Below the pieces are notes generated by a model, which saw only the letters and a list, made by a program, of their open reading frames with translations, searched no databases and was not told the origin of the DNA. From JAIPFM01 sp964494325 (lineage in GTDB: Bacteria > Planctomycetota > Phycisphaerae > Sedimentisphaerales > Anaerobacaceae), in contig CAZBTJ010000004.1 of NCBI GenBank assembly GCA_964494325.1, positions 30,651 through 94,650 on the forward strand: a stretch of 64,000 nt of DNA, read 5' to 3'. Below, one piece after another: positions 40,993 to 50,401 of this stretch. The first letter of the stretch is position 1. Each line of letters opens with the position of its first letter. The translations under genes and the position numbers were made by a program.

Positions 40993-42114
40993 ATGAAAAC
41001 TTACGAAGAGAAGATGATGACCATGGCCCTCAATCAGGCACGCCGGGGTATTGGTTCAGTAGAGCCCAATCCCGCAGTGGGATGCATCATTGAAAAGGGA
41101 GGGCAAATCATCGGCAAGGGATATCACAAAAAATACGGAGAAGCCCATGCTGAGATTAATGCGCTGATGGATTGCCAAAAAAGCCTGCGAATGGACCCCA
41201 AGGGGGCCACTGCCTATGTCACTCTCGAGCCCTGCTGCCACCAGGGCAAAACAGGACCATGTACGAAGGCCTTGATTGAAGCGGGAGTAAGCACGGTCGT
41301 GATGGCCTGTGTGGATCCATTCAAAGCCGTGTCTGGCCAGGGGCGTGCCCAACTTGAACAAGCTGGTATTCGCGTCATTACAGGGGTATGTGAGAAAGAG
41401 GCTCGTATTCTTAACGCACCGTTCTTTCATTTTGCCGAAACCGGACAAACTTGGGTAATCCTAAAGTGGGCTCAGAGCATTGACGCACAACTCGCCTACG
41501 CGCCTGGGCAGTCTGATTCACCGTGGATTTCTTGCGACATGAGCAGACGAGAGGTTCACAAATTAAGGCTGCGTACGCAAGCCATATTGGTAGGTATAAA
41601 TACTGTGATCTCCGACGATCCCCTGCTTACACCACGTCCCCACAAGGGCCACAATCCAATGCGTATTGTGTTGGATAACCAATTACGTATCCCTGAGCAC
41701 TGCCAACTTGTCAAAACAGCTGCAAAGCACCCTTTATTGGTCGTCACTCAAAAACAAACCTGCGATCAATTACCCAAAAAACTCGACACGTTACAGGGTC
41801 AAAACGTTAAATTCCTGGCTTTGGACAACCACACCTGCAATCTTAAGAGCCTTTTGACTCACCTATCAGAACAAGGAATTCAGCAACTGCTTGTAGAAGG
41901 TGGACCACAGATATTAGCCAGCTTCATGCAAAAGCGATTGGCCCAAGAAATCTTTGTCTATATCTGTGGAAAAATATTGGGTAAGCAGGGTTCCTCATCT
42001 CTAACGGTCCCCATCCAAAACCTTACCAAACCCCTATTTTTACACCACTCAAACATTAAAGCAGTGGGAACAGATGCAAGACTTCATGGGTACGTGTATC
42101 CACTGCATAAATAA
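40993..42114 (+). CDS. ribD: Bifunctional riboflavin deaminase/reductase
   Basis: The 373-residue protein has an N-terminal deaminase domain with zinc-binding 'HAEINAL' and 'PCCHQGKTGPC' and a C-terminal reductase domain ('VILKWAQSIDAQLA', 'RTQAILVGINTVISDDPLL', 'LLVEGGPQILASF'). It converts the 2,5-diaminopyrimidine intermediate to the 5-amino-uracil product in riboflavin synthesis, using NADPH in the second step. No other rib gene is adjacent and no FMN riboswitch was seen; it appears to ride on ligA transcription. Confidence 0.95.
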   Translation: MKTYEEKMMTMALNQARRGIGSVEPNPAVGCIIEKGGQIIGKGYHKKYGEAHAEINALMDCQKSLRMDPKGATAYVTLEPCCHQGKTGPCTKALIEAGVSTVVMACVDPFKAVSGQGRAQLEQAGIRVITGVCEKEARILNAPFFHFAETGQTWVILKWAQSIDAQLAYAPGQSDSPWISCDMSRREVHKLRLRTQAILVGINTVISDDPLLTPRPHKGHNPMRIVLDNQLRIPEHCQLVKTAAKHPLLVVTQKQTCDQLPKKLDTLQGQNVKFLALDNHTCNLKSLLTHLSEQGIQQLLVEGGPQILASFMQKRLAQEIFVYICGKILGKQGSSSLTVPIQNLTKPLFLHHSNIKAVGTDARLHGYVYPLHK

Positions 42115-42136
42115 TCTGTGAAATTGCTCGAATCTC

Positions 42137-42165
42137 TTGACCCAACCAGCGTCGTTTACTATACT
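42137..42165 (+). promoter_or_regulatory. Strong sigma-70 promoter for a small RNA
   Basis: TTGACC and TATACT (each five of six) are separated by exactly 17 bp. The expected start, 42172, is the first base of the closing stem of the RNA described next. Confidence 0.7.
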
Positions 42166-42171
42166 ATGGGT

Positions 42172-42298
42172 GTTGCGAATGCAAAAAGAGATCAGTGAGT
42201 CTCATGCACTACCCGCGGTATTGTGCAAAACGGCACTACGCAACAAGGAGACGGGCCTACAATTAATTCACGAACCTATGCCCTCGTCTCCTTTTTTT
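42172..42298 (+). ncRNA. Candidate structured small RNA (junction fold plus terminator)
   Basis: GTTGCG (42172-42177) pairs with CGCAAC (42239-42244) and encloses three hairpins: TGCA/TGCA extended by GAGA/TCTC (42180-42208), TACC-CGC-GGTA (42210-42220) and GTGC/GCAC (42223-42236). This 73-nt four-way junction is followed after two bases by a terminator, GGAGACG/CGTCTCC with an inner GGC/GCC and seven T. A strong promoter starts exactly at the first stem base. It matches no RNA family I recognise. It may be a free-standing regulatory RNA or an aptamer-plus-terminator leader for nrdJ, which starts about 390 bp downstream. Sequence comparison across relatives has not been possible here. Confidence 0.55.
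42247..42298 (+). terminator. Rho-independent terminator of the small RNA
   Basis: GGAGACG (42247-42253) pairs with CGTCTCC (42285-42291), followed by TTTTTTT. It may equally be the expression platform of a leader switch. Confidence 0.75.
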
Positions 42299-42689
42299 AT
42301 GCGCTCAAATCGCGACAATGTCATGATATCTAAATTACCCATGTTATCTACAACAGTCACCGTCATATGAAAACCCCGCATCAAAAAAAACACTCGAAAA
42401 ATCAAGATTTATAGGCTTCTTCACAATAAACCTCAAAAGACTTACCCCAATTTTTCTGTCACGCTTTTTTTTTTAAAAAGGGCTTAGATCATAGATTGAG
42501 TAATTGCAAGGGTTAAGCAAAACACACCCTCTGTTCGAGTATATTTTTCCTGTTTTTGATCTTTACATTGCCCCGGATAATCATTAATCTTCCGGAACCT
42601 ACATTTTAGGTCTTAAGCAATATCTAGTTACTTACCACGAAAAACACCACCATATTTAGTGTTTTTCATTTTGCACGGAGGCATTTGGC
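42299..42689 (+). other. Leader region of nrdJ, A/T-rich, with a hairpin near the start
   Basis: No gene was found here. A/T-rich DNA leads to an inverted repeat at 42639-42667 and a GGAGG site before ATG 42690. I looked for a cobalamin riboswitch, expected for a B12-dependent enzyme, and did not recognise its B12 box; no clear NrdR boxes were seen either. Confidence 0.4.
42639..42667. repeat. 9-bp inverted repeat before nrdJ
   Basis: GAAAAACAC and GTGTTTTTC flank an 11-bp loop, 23 bp before the nrdJ start codon. As RNA it forms a hairpin just ahead of the ribosome site; as DNA it could be an operator. Confidence 0.5.
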
Positions 42690-45600
42690 ATGGCCTATAG
42701 ATTTGACCCACAGAATCCATTTGAGTCTGAGAAATCGAACAAAAAGAAGAACAAAAAAATGGACGATCAACAAGGTCTTGAAATCGAACATTTTTTCTCC
42801 ACAGAGGGTATACACCCCTTTGAACAATTGGAGTGGGAAACCCGTGCAGCCAAAATCACAGGGGATGATGGTCAGGCAATTTTTGAGCAAGACAATATTG
42901 AGGTTCCTGCTTCATGGAGTCAATTAGCCACAAAGGTGGTTTCCAGCAAGTATTTTTACGGTGACATGGAAACAGGCCAACGTGAGCACTCCGCCAAGCA
43001 ACTTATTCACCGTGTTTGTCGCAGTCTGGCAGACCGTGGCCTGAAGGATGGCTATTTTACGTCTCAAGCACAGGCAGACGTTTACTACGCAGAACTGTGC
43101 TGGCTTTGTATTAACCAATACGGCGCGTTTAATTCACCCGTATGGTTTAATGTCGGTCTCTACGATGTGTATGGTGTGGCTGGCAGCAAACACAACTATC
43201 ACTGGGACGATGAAGTTGACAATGCCGTCCCGTGTGAGAACAGCTACGAATTCCCGCAAGGGTCTGCATGTTTCATCCAGTCAGTCAAGGACTCCATGGA
43301 TGACATCATGCGTTTGGCGACCAGTGAAGCCATGCTCTTTAAGCACGGTTCAGGCACGGGCACTGACCTGTCTACGTTGCGAAGCAGCCGGGAAAAATTA
43401 TCAGGCGGCGGAAGACCTTCTGGCCCCTTGAGCTTCATGCGTGTGTACGATCAAATCGCTGCCGTGATCAAATCCGGTGGCAAAACACGTCGTGCTGCCA
43501 AGATGCAATCTTTGCGCATTGACCATCCTGATATCAAAGACTTTATCACCTGCAAAACTGAAGAAGAAAAGAAGGCTTGGACATTGATTGATGCAGGCTA
43601 TTGTGGTGATCACAATAACGAAGCCTATAACAGTGTGATGTTCCAAAACGCCAACCTGTCAGTGCGAGTGACTGACGAATTTATGCAGGCCGTAGAAAAA
43701 GACGGCAAATGGACCACTATCTCTGTCACCACAGGTGAACAGGCCGAAGAATACTCAGCTCGTGAACTCATGAACCTTATCTCTGAAGGTACTCACATAT
43801 GTGGTGATCCGGGGCTGCAATATCACTCCACGATTAACCACTGGCACACCTGCCCTGAATCGGGCCCGATTAATGCATCAAATCCCTGTAGCGAGTACAT
43901 GTTTCTGGATGACTCAGCCTGCAACTTAGCGTCTTTAAACCTCATGAAATTCCGCAAGGAAGAGGGATCTTTTGACATTGATGCTTTCAAACGGGCTATT
44001 CGCCTGTTCATCATTGCCCAGGATATTTTGGTAGATAACGGCAGTTACCCAGACGAAAAGATTGCCGTGAACAGCCACTTATTCAGGCCGCTAGGTCTGG
44101 GCTATGCCAATCTTGGCTCACTTGTTATGAGTCAAGCTTTGGCGTACGATTCAGATCAGGCCCGTTCTATTGCCGGCTCAATCTCAGCAATTATGACAGG
44201 CACAGCCTATACAGTCAGTGCTGAAATGGCGGCCCTCAAGGGAACATTTGCGGGATTTTCGAAAAGCACAGATTCCATGCTCAAGGTCATTAATCGGCAC
44301 AGAAAGCATGCTCACGAGTTCACAGAGACCCTGTGCCCTGACTACCTAAGCAATGCAGCAAAGGACGCCTGGGATGAAGCCTTGGACGCAGGCACCAAAC
44401 ATGGATACCGAAATTCACAAGTCACAGTATTGGCCCCCACTGGCACTATCGGCTTTCTCATGGACTGCGACACCACAGGCATAGAGCCAGACATTGCCTT
44501 GGTCAAATACAAACTCCTGGCGGGCGGCGGCATGCTAAAACTTGTCAACAGAACAGTGCCCATGGCTTTGGAGCATTTGGGCTATGACATTGACGAGATC
44601 AAGACCATTGCTGATTATATTGACGAGCAGGAGACCATTGAAGGGTGCGACGTCTTAAACAAAGAACATGTTGAGATCTTTGACTGTGCATTCAAGCCCA
44701 AGAACGGCAAACGCAGCATTCATTACATAGCGCATCTCAAAATGATGGCTGCGGTCCAACCCTTTATATCTGGAGCTCTCAGCAAGACGATCAACATGCC
44801 CAAGGACTGCTCGACCGAAGATATTAGCTCTGCCTATATGGAAGGCTGGAAGTTAGGTCTCAAAGCCGTGGCCATTTATCGGGATGGCTCAAAGCGATTG
44901 CAGCCAGTCTCCACAGACAAACATAAACAAAAATCCGCCAAAGCTGCTGAAATCAAAGCAGCCGCAGCAAAACCGTTTAGAAAAAGACTCGCAGAGACAC
45001 GGCAAAGCATTACGCACAAGTTCTCTGTGGCAGGACATGAAGGCTATCTAACGGTGGGGTTATACGAGGATGGTCAACCTGGTGAACTATTCATCACCAT
45101 GGCCAAGGAAGGCAGCACCGTAGGTGGTCTAATGGACGTCATAGGAACCTGTACGTCCATGGCCTTGCAGTATGGGGTACCGCTGATCACACTGGTGGAT
45201 AAGTTCCGCCATGCCCGATTCGAACCAGCAGGCATGACGTCCAACCGGGAAATTCCCTTTGCCAAGAGTGTGATAGATTATATTTTCTGCTGGCTCGGCT
45301 GCCAGTTCATTCCCGGCTATGCAGACAAGAATCTGCCTAACCGGGCAGGCTCTCCTTCCAGCAAGAAAGAGAGCAGTAAGAATAATGCCACGGCCAAAGA
45401 ACTGGTGGAAAAAACCAAAGGCCTGACCAAAAAACTTGCTGAGGTCAAGTCCATCAAAGGCAAAAACAACACCTCAAAGACTTCAGCCACAAGCCCACGT
45501 GTAACGGCCTTGGCAGACAGAACTATGGCCATGGTCACAGCGGCAGTCTCAGATGATGGGGACAAGAGTGCCAAGGTCATCCAGGAATTCAATGCCCAGT

Positions 45601-45713
45601 TCCAACACTTCCAAGATGACGCCCCGGCCTGTGATGTCTGTGGTTCCATCACCGTGAGAAACGGCACATGCTATAAGTGCTTCAACTGTGGAAATTCCAT
45701 GGGCTGCTCGTAA
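42690..45713 (+). CDS. nrdJ: Vitamin B12-dependent (class II) ribonucleotide reductase
   Basis: The 1007-residue protein has the NrdJ order: N-terminal 'RFDPQNPFES', 'FNSPVWFNVGLYDVYG', the reductive Cys region 'QGSACFIQSVKDSM', 'HGSGTGTDLSTLRSS', the substrate motif 'SNPCSEYMFLDDSACNLASL' and 'VTVLAPTGTIGFLMDCDTTG'. The C terminus ends in a zinc-ribbon-like 'CDVCGSITV' and 'CYKCFNCGNSMGCS' that delivers reducing equivalents. It makes deoxyribonucleotides with adenosylcobalamin as radical source, with or without oxygen, which fits a life at changing oxygen levels. The C-terminal third includes a Lys/Ser-rich linker near 880-930. ATG 42690 follows GGAGG. Confidence 0.95.
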   Translation: MAYRFDPQNPFESEKSNKKKNKKMDDQQGLEIEHFFSTEGIHPFEQLEWETRAAKITGDDGQAIFEQDNIEVPASWSQLATKVVSSKYFYGDMETGQREHSAKQLIHRVCRSLADRGLKDGYFTSQAQADVYYAELCWLCINQYGAFNSPVWFNVGLYDVYGVAGSKHNYHWDDEVDNAVPCENSYEFPQGSACFIQSVKDSMDDIMRLATSEAMLFKHGSGTGTDLSTLRSSREKLSGGGRPSGPLSFMRVYDQIAAVIKSGGKTRRAAKMQSLRIDHPDIKDFITCKTEEEKKAWTLIDAGYCGDHNNEAYNSVMFQNANLSVRVTDEFMQAVEKDGKWTTISVTTGEQAEEYSARELMNLISEGTHICGDPGLQYHSTINHWHTCPESGPINASNPCSEYMFLDDSACNLASLNLMKFRKEEGSFDIDAFKRAIRLFIIAQDILVDNGSYPDEKIAVNSHLFRPLGLGYANLGSLVMSQALAYDSDQARSIAGSISAIMTGTAYTVSAEMAALKGTFAGFSKSTDSMLKVINRHRKHAHEFTETLCPDYLSNAAKDAWDEALDAGTKHGYRNSQVTVLAPTGTIGFLMDCDTTGIEPDIALVKYKLLAGGGMLKLVNRTVPMALEHLGYDIDEIKTIADYIDEQETIEGCDVLNKEHVEIFDCAFKPKNGKRSIHYIAHLKMMAAVQPFISGALSKTINMPKDCSTEDISSAYMEGWKLGLKAVAIYRDGSKRLQPVSTDKHKQKSAKAAEIKAAAAKPFRKRLAETRQSITHKFSVAGHEGYLTVGLYEDGQPGELFITMAKEGSTVGGLMDVIGTCTSMALQYGVPLITLVDKFRHARFEPAGMTSNREIPFAKSVIDYIFCWLGCQFIPGYADKNLPNRAGSPSSKKESSKNNATAKELVEKTKGLTKKLAEVKSIKGKNNTSKTSATSPRVTALADRTMAMVTAAVSDDGDKSAKVIQEFNAQFQHFQDDAPACDVCGSITVRNGTCYKCFNCGNSMGCS

Positions 45714-45780
45714 GACAGATACAGAAGTTGGCCTGTGGCAACAACAAATAACGAACGACAAATAACCAAGCACTAAATAT

Positions 45781-46599
45781 ATGGCTACAATCGGATTTAT
45801 TGGGGCTGGCAATATGGCTGAAGCCATCTTGCAGGGCATTATCAGTGCTGGGCTATATGAGCCCAAGGATGTGCATGTTAGTGACATTCGACTGGAAAGA
45901 CTGGCGCAATTGGCTTCGCTGTACAATGTCTCGACATCAGCCAACAATGCAGAGGTCGCAGCTCAATCGGATATATTGGTCTTGAGCATCAAACCCTTTG
46001 TGCTCACAGAAGCCCTGGAAAGCATACAAGGCCATGTCAAGACTCACGCGGTAACGGTGTCAATTATTGCGGGCAAACGGTTGCAGGACATCACAGCAGT
46101 ACTTGGGGATGTCCCCGTGGTACGCGTCATGCCCAACACACCAGCATTGATCAATCAGGGAGCGAGTGCCTTATACGCCAATGCTAAGGCTCAACCTCAA
46201 GTCCAGGCCATACAGCAACTCTTTGCCTGTGTCGGGCAAGCCGTAATCGTAGACAGTGAAACCCTGATTGATGCAGTCACAGCAGTGAGCGGTTCAGGAC
46301 CAGCCTATTATTATCTGCTCATGGAAAAAATGATCGAAGCGGGAGTCGCTTTAGGCCTCACACAGGCTATGGCCAGAACCCTGGTCCTTCAAACAGCCAA
46401 AGGCGCCTGCCTCCTCGCAGCTGAAGCAAACAGCCAGGGGAAAACACCCTCTGATCTCACCAGAAAAGTCGCCACTCCGGGCGGCACCACAGAGGCTGCA
46501 CTTAATGGATTCAATGAGGGCGGTTTCGGCTCACTCGTTCAAACTTCGCTCAAACGAGCCTACACCAGAAGCCAGGAATTATCAGATCCCAACAAATAG
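45781..46599 (+). CDS. proC: Pyrroline-5-carboxylate reductase
   Basis: The 272-residue protein opens with the NADPH-binding 'IGFIGAGNMAEAILQGI', continues with 'VVRVMPNTPALINQGASALY' and the family signature 'AVSGSGPAYYYLLMEKMIEA', and ends with 'VATPGGTTEAAL'. It reduces pyrroline-5-carboxylate to proline in the cytoplasm. It lies 67 bp after nrdJ. The spacer contains an 'ACAAATAACGAACGACAAAT' type simple repeat and no good ribosome site, so initiation at ATG 45781 may be weak. Confidence 0.95.
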   Translation: MATIGFIGAGNMAEAILQGIISAGLYEPKDVHVSDIRLERLAQLASLYNVSTSANNAEVAAQSDILVLSIKPFVLTEALESIQGHVKTHAVTVSIIAGKRLQDITAVLGDVPVVRVMPNTPALINQGASALYANAKAQPQVQAIQQLFACVGQAVIVDSETLIDAVTAVSGSGPAYYYLLMEKMIEAGVALGLTQAMARTLVLQTAKGACLLAAEANSQGKTPSDLTRKVATPGGTTEAALNGFNEGGFGSLVQTSLKRAYTRSQELSDPNK

Positions 46600-46645
46600 T
46601 AGATCCTATTTGGCTTTCAAAAATCAGGACTTTAAAACAAGCTTA

Positions 46646-46686
46646 GGCTCACTCAAAAAACCTATGCAAAGTTAATTGAGTGAGCC
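46646..46686. repeat. 11-bp inverted repeat between convergent genes
   Basis: GGCTCACTCAA and TTGAGTGAGCC flank a 19-bp loop midway between the proC and ferredoxin stops. There is no T run on either side, so it is only a possible two-way terminator. Confidence 0.45.
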
Positions 46687-46788
46687 CTCAAGAGAAGACT
46701 GGATTGATGTGGGGGCGTGGAGGTTGATACATTGCTTCATTCAGACTGAATCTCTCTCCAATGAGAATGCACTCAAAACAGTTGAGAA

Positions 46789-46977
46789 CTAGTCATCCAG
46801 AAGAATGGCAGCGACAGGACACTCTTCAGCCGCCTGCTCTACCTTTGACAGAAGCTCACCAGTCACCTCGTGAATGGGTATCACCTCTGCAATATCATCC
46901 CCCATTCTGAACACATCAGGGCACGTATCGCAACACAGTCCGCACGCCGTACAAGTATCTTGAATTGAGACATTCAT
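46789..46977 (-). CDS. Small [4Fe-4S] ferredoxin
   Basis: The 62-residue protein has one cluster motif 'CTACGLCCDTCP' and a distant 'ECP', the layout of single-cluster ferredoxins related to those of Thermotoga and Desulfovibrio. An extra Cys follows the third ligand. It is a soluble low-potential electron carrier. AAGGATT precedes ATG 46977. Its partners are not adjacent. Confidence 0.88.
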   Translation of the reverse strand: MNVSIQDTCTACGLCCDTCPDVFRMGDDIAEVIPIHEVTGELLSKVEQAAEECPVAAILLDD

Positions 46978-47083
46978 GGCAAAATCCTTAAGTTAAACGA
47001 TGAAAAACATGCTGATGGGATTATCCCTAAGTCATAGATCCAGTCAACAAAATAGTCTCTAACTTAATTTTAATTTTTCCACC

Positions 47084-48616
47084 TCATAATCTGCGGTCCA
47101 AACGCCTATAACTGATGGCCTCGGCCACATGATCTGACAAAATGGTCTGGACCCCTTCAAGATCGGCAATAGTCCGTGCCACTTTACAGATCTTGTCATG
47201 GGCACGCGCCGACAGCCCAAACTGAATCATGGCATTTTTCAGGAACATTTCCCCCTGCTCATCCAACTCACAGAACTGCTCGACCTGTCGATGGCTCATC
47301 ACAGCATTGCGTCTTGCTACGACCTCAGAAAACCGAGACTGCTGAACCTGACGCGCCTTGAGCACATGCTCACGAATCTTTTCAGACCCCAAATCAACCG
47401 CCTTTTTGGCCCGCAGCTTGGAAAAATCCATGGCGGGTACTTCAATATGAATGTCCATACGGTCCATCAGTGGACCAGACACCTTGGACATATATCGCTC
47501 AATTTGACTGGGCGTACATCGACAGCGTTTGGTATCAGTCCCTAAATACCCACAGGGGCACGGATTCAGAGAAGCAACACACATGAACTGAGCCGGATAT
47601 GTCATAGTACGCTTGGCCCTGGCCACAGTTACAACCCCATCTTCCAGGGGTTGGCGAATCATTTCAAGCACTTGACGTGGGAATTCTGCAAACTCATCTA
47701 AGAACAAAATCCCATGGTGAGCCAGAGACAATTCCCCTGGCCTAGCATTGGGCCCACCGCCCACCAGAGCCGGCCCGCTGGAAGAATGATGTGGTGTGCG
47801 AAATGGTCGCGTAGCCATAAGACTTGTCGCCGGGTCGAGCAGCCCCATGGACGAATAGATGCGCGTAGTCTCCAACGACTCCGCCAGTGACAAGGGTGGC
47901 AAAACCGTAGCCAGTCTTTGGGCCAACATGGTCTTACCTGATCCTGGCGGACCAATCATGATAATATTGTGACCACCTGCCGCAGCCACAGTCAGGGCCC
48001 TCTTGGCAGCTTCCTGGCCTCGTACATCAGAAAAGTCTTGGGTGTATTGACCGGCCACTGAGAAAAGCAGGTCCAGGTCAACCTGGACGGGATCAAGCGT
48101 TGTCTGCCCCGCCACAAAATCTACGGTTTCACGCAGAGACTCCACCCCATACACGGTCAGTCCCTGCACCACAGCCGCTTCTTTGGTGTTGGCTTGCGGC
48201 AATACAATCTCGGTAAAACCTCTCTCCCTGGTAGCCATGGCCATGCTTAACGCCCCATTCACAGGACGCACACGCCCATCCAGGGCCAACTCTCCCACAA
48301 TCAGCCGATCTTTCAGGCACTCTGCCTTTAATGCCCCAGTCCCGGCAATCATACCCAGCGCAATCGGCAAATCAAATCCAGGCCCCTCTTTGCGCACATT
48401 TGCAGGTGCCAGGTTCACCACAGATTGAGTCTTGGGAAAGGCAAAGCCCGAATTGACCACAGCACTCTTGACTCGCTCAGAACTCTCCTTCACTGCAGCA
48501 TCCGGCAACCCCACCACAATGGTTTTCTCAAAACCTCCGCGAGCCACATCGACCTCAACCTCACATATACGCCCATCAATCCCTTCCAGCGTCACACTAT
48601 ACAATCGTGCCAACAT
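47084..48616 (-). CDS. comM: ComM/YifB-family Mg-chelatase-like AAA+ ATPase
   Basis: The 510-residue protein has an N-terminal Lon-protease-like domain ('GLPDAAVKESSERVKSA', 'NLAPANVRKEGPGFDLPIAL'), then an AAA+ core with Walker A 'GPPGSGKTML', the Mg-chelatase-type 'RPFRTPHHSSSGPALVGGG', Walker B 'LFLDEFAEF', 'CVASLNPCPCGYLG' and a C-terminal helical domain ending 'AISYRRLDRR'. ComM is a branch-migration helicase that helps integrate DNA during natural transformation. A ComEA-like protein is encoded at 56347, so the window hints at competence genes, though not in one cluster. Confidence 0.92.
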   Translation of the reverse strand: MLARLYSVTLEGIDGRICEVEVDVARGGFEKTIVVGLPDAAVKESSERVKSAVVNSGFAFPKTQSVVNLAPANVRKEGPGFDLPIALGMIAGTGALKAECLKDRLIVGELALDGRVRPVNGALSMAMATRERGFTEIVLPQANTKEAAVVQGLTVYGVESLRETVDFVAGQTTLDPVQVDLDLLFSVAGQYTQDFSDVRGQEAAKRALTVAAAGGHNIIMIGPPGSGKTMLAQRLATVLPPLSLAESLETTRIYSSMGLLDPATSLMATRPFRTPHHSSSGPALVGGGPNARPGELSLAHHGILFLDEFAEFPRQVLEMIRQPLEDGVVTVARAKRTMTYPAQFMCVASLNPCPCGYLGTDTKRCRCTPSQIERYMSKVSGPLMDRMDIHIEVPAMDFSKLRAKKAVDLGSEKIREHVLKARQVQQSRFSEVVARRNAVMSHRQVEQFCELDEQGEMFLKNAMIQFGLSARAHDKICKVARTIADLEGVQTILSDHVAEAISYRRLDRRL

Positions 48617-48720
48617 ACTGCCTCACACCTCGCAATCATTAATATCGGCTAAAGCAGGTATTTTACAACCGAAATCACCTGCGTGCAAGGATTTTGCTGA
48701 GAAGTCACAGCATAGAACGC

Positions 48721-48760
48721 AAAACGCCTTTCTCCGCTGTTTCACGAAAAAAGGCGTTTT
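48721..48760 (-). terminator. Hairpin terminator between sulfatase and comM
   Basis: AAAACGCCTT (48721-48730) pairs with AAGGCGTTTT (48751-48760), giving A and T runs on either strand. It lies 79-118 bp after the sulfatase stop. Confidence 0.65.
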
Positions 48761-48838
48761 AGTCCAGAGGGCATGGATTTATGGTCTATACCTGAGTGAT
48801 GTGTTTCGTAAGTCCTACATATCTTGTGTGACAAAGCA

Positions 48839-50401
48839 CTAGTTAGCGTTTTTGTTAATCGGCTTATCCACTACAAAATCTGTGGGAAAATCAGCCGCGT
48901 GATCACCGTTTCGTGCTCGGAAACGTTTATTGGAGGAGCCACCCCGTGGCTGATTCAAGGGAATGAACATGCCCCCTTCTTCACCCAGCATGGCATAGAG
49001 CTTATTCTCCATTTCACGCACCTTTTTTTTGTATTTGGGATCACGAATGAGATTGACACTCTCCTCTGGATCGGTTTTCAGATCATAGAGTTCATCCGTA
49101 TCCCACAGGCCGTAATAGGTGATGTACTTGTAGCGATCGCCGCGCAGGGCAAACACCGTGGGGGATTGAGGAAAGTTCTTTTCCCAGTAGTACACATAAA
49201 GAAAATAGTCCCGCCAAGACGAGGCTTTGCCACGGGCCAGATCAATAAAACTGCGACCATCCATATGGGGGGGAATCTCCAATCCTGCAGCCGTCAGCAC
49301 TGTGGGGCCAATGTCGATGTTGGCGACCACCTCCTCAACCACAGTATTCGGCTTAAACAGAGCCGGGCAATGCATGACCATGGGCACTCGAATTGAAGCT
49401 TCATACGCCACACGCTTGTCGATCAATCCATGCTCGCCAAACATAAACCCATTGTCACCCATATAAATAATCAGGGTATCTTCATAGATTCCCATGGTTT
49501 TAAGTTGATCCACCACCTGTCCGATACTCTCATCGACAGCCAGAAAAGCTTCGCAATAACGTTTGTAGTACTTCTCCACATCCAACTCACTGTGATAGGG
49601 GAAATCCACGCCGTGCCAACTGTTGCGTTGGTCACGTAGCCAACGTGGTTGATTCTTGGCTTTCTCCGGGTCCAGTTCTTCACTGGCCGGACGCTGCCAT
49701 GGCGAATCAGAGTAACGTCCTTCGTGACGTGTTGCAGGTGTAAAATTTGCATGGACAGCCTTGTGAGATAGATACATGAAGAATGGTTTTTCTGAGGGTT
49801 TTCTCTGCTTTAACCAAGTGAGCGCGTAATCGGTTAATTCATCCGTAATGTACCCCTTCTGCTTGACACGTTTGCCATCCACATTGAGTGTGTAATTCGG
49901 ATTGGGTGGTAGATAATGTCCTTGCCCACGGAAACTGACCCAGTGATCAAAACCAGGACGTGGTGCATCCGTCTCGCCGCCCATGTGCCACTTACCGATA
50001 TAGGCCGTATCATAGCCAGCCTTTTGCAGATATTGCGGAAAAAAGAGAATTTCCGGAGGCGCCTTGCGATTGTTGTCAATCACTCTGTGCTTGTGGGTAT
50101 AGAGTCCGGTCAGAATCGAAGCCCGACTGGGTGAACAGAGTGACGTGGTCACAAACGCGTTCTTGAGATGCACACCATTATTGGCCAATTTGTCCAGATT
50201 GGGCGTTTGAATGAAGGGATGCCCCATAAAACTCATGGCGTCGTACCGATGGTCATCGGTCAGGATAAAGACCACATTGCGAGGCTTGACACCCGGCTTT
50301 TTTTGTATTTTCACTTGGTCAGGAAACACGCCTGCCCATAACCGGGTTGCCAAGAATGCAAGACACAAAACCGCCATTTTCCACCTTTTAAATGGTTTCA
50401 T
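48839..50401 (-). CDS. Secreted sulfatase (type I, formylglycine-dependent)
   Basis: AGGAG precedes ATG 50401, which opens a signal peptide ending near 'RLWAG'. The 520-residue protein has the metal-binding 'VVFILTDDHRYD', the sulfatase signature 'LCSPSRASILTG' with the Cys (about residue 87) that is converted to formylglycine, 'YIGKWHMGG', 'TLIIYMGDNGFMFGEHG' and a C-terminal 'DTDELYDLKTDPEESVN' domain. It would remove sulfate esters from algal or mucin-type polysaccharides outside the cytoplasm, in keeping with the GH16 and GH43 genes. An anaerobic or FGE-type maturase must be encoded elsewhere. Exact substrate unknown. Confidence 0.92.
   Translation of the reverse strand: MKPFKRWKMAVLCLAFLATRLWAGVFPDQVKIQKKPGVKPRNVVFILTDDHRYDAMSFMGHPFIQTPNLDKLANNGVHLKNAFVTTSLCSPSRASILTGLYTHKHRVIDNNRKAPPEILFFPQYLQKAGYDTAYIGKWHMGGETDAPRPGFDHWVSFRGQGHYLPPNPNYTLNVDGKRVKQKGYITDELTDYALTWLKQRKPSEKPFFMYLSHKAVHANFTPATRHEGRYSDSPWQRPASEELDPEKAKNQPRWLRDQRNSWHGVDFPYHSELDVEKYYKRYCEAFLAVDESIGQVVDQLKTMGIYEDTLIIYMGDNGFMFGEHGLIDKRVAYEASIRVPMVMHCPALFKPNTVVEEVVANIDIGPTVLTAAGLEIPPHMDGRSFIDLARGKASSWRDYFLYVYYWEKNFPQSPTVFALRGDRYKYITYYGLWDTDELYDLKTDPEESVNLIRDPKYKKKVREMENKLYAMLGEEGGMFIPLNQPRGGSSNKRFRARNGDHAADFPTDFVVDKPINKNAN

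Noticed and set aside
41056..41448. Minus-strand open frame of 130 codons opposite ribD
   Set aside because: It is the shadow of a well-conserved ribD coding region and lacks its own features.
42137..42370. 77-codon plus-strand open frame
   Set aside because: It starts within the promoter and covers the structured RNA and its terminator; the protein has no domain features.
42115..42689. Possible cobalamin riboswitch before nrdJ
   Set aside because: No recognisable B12 box or its core was found. The structured element at 42172 has a different layout.
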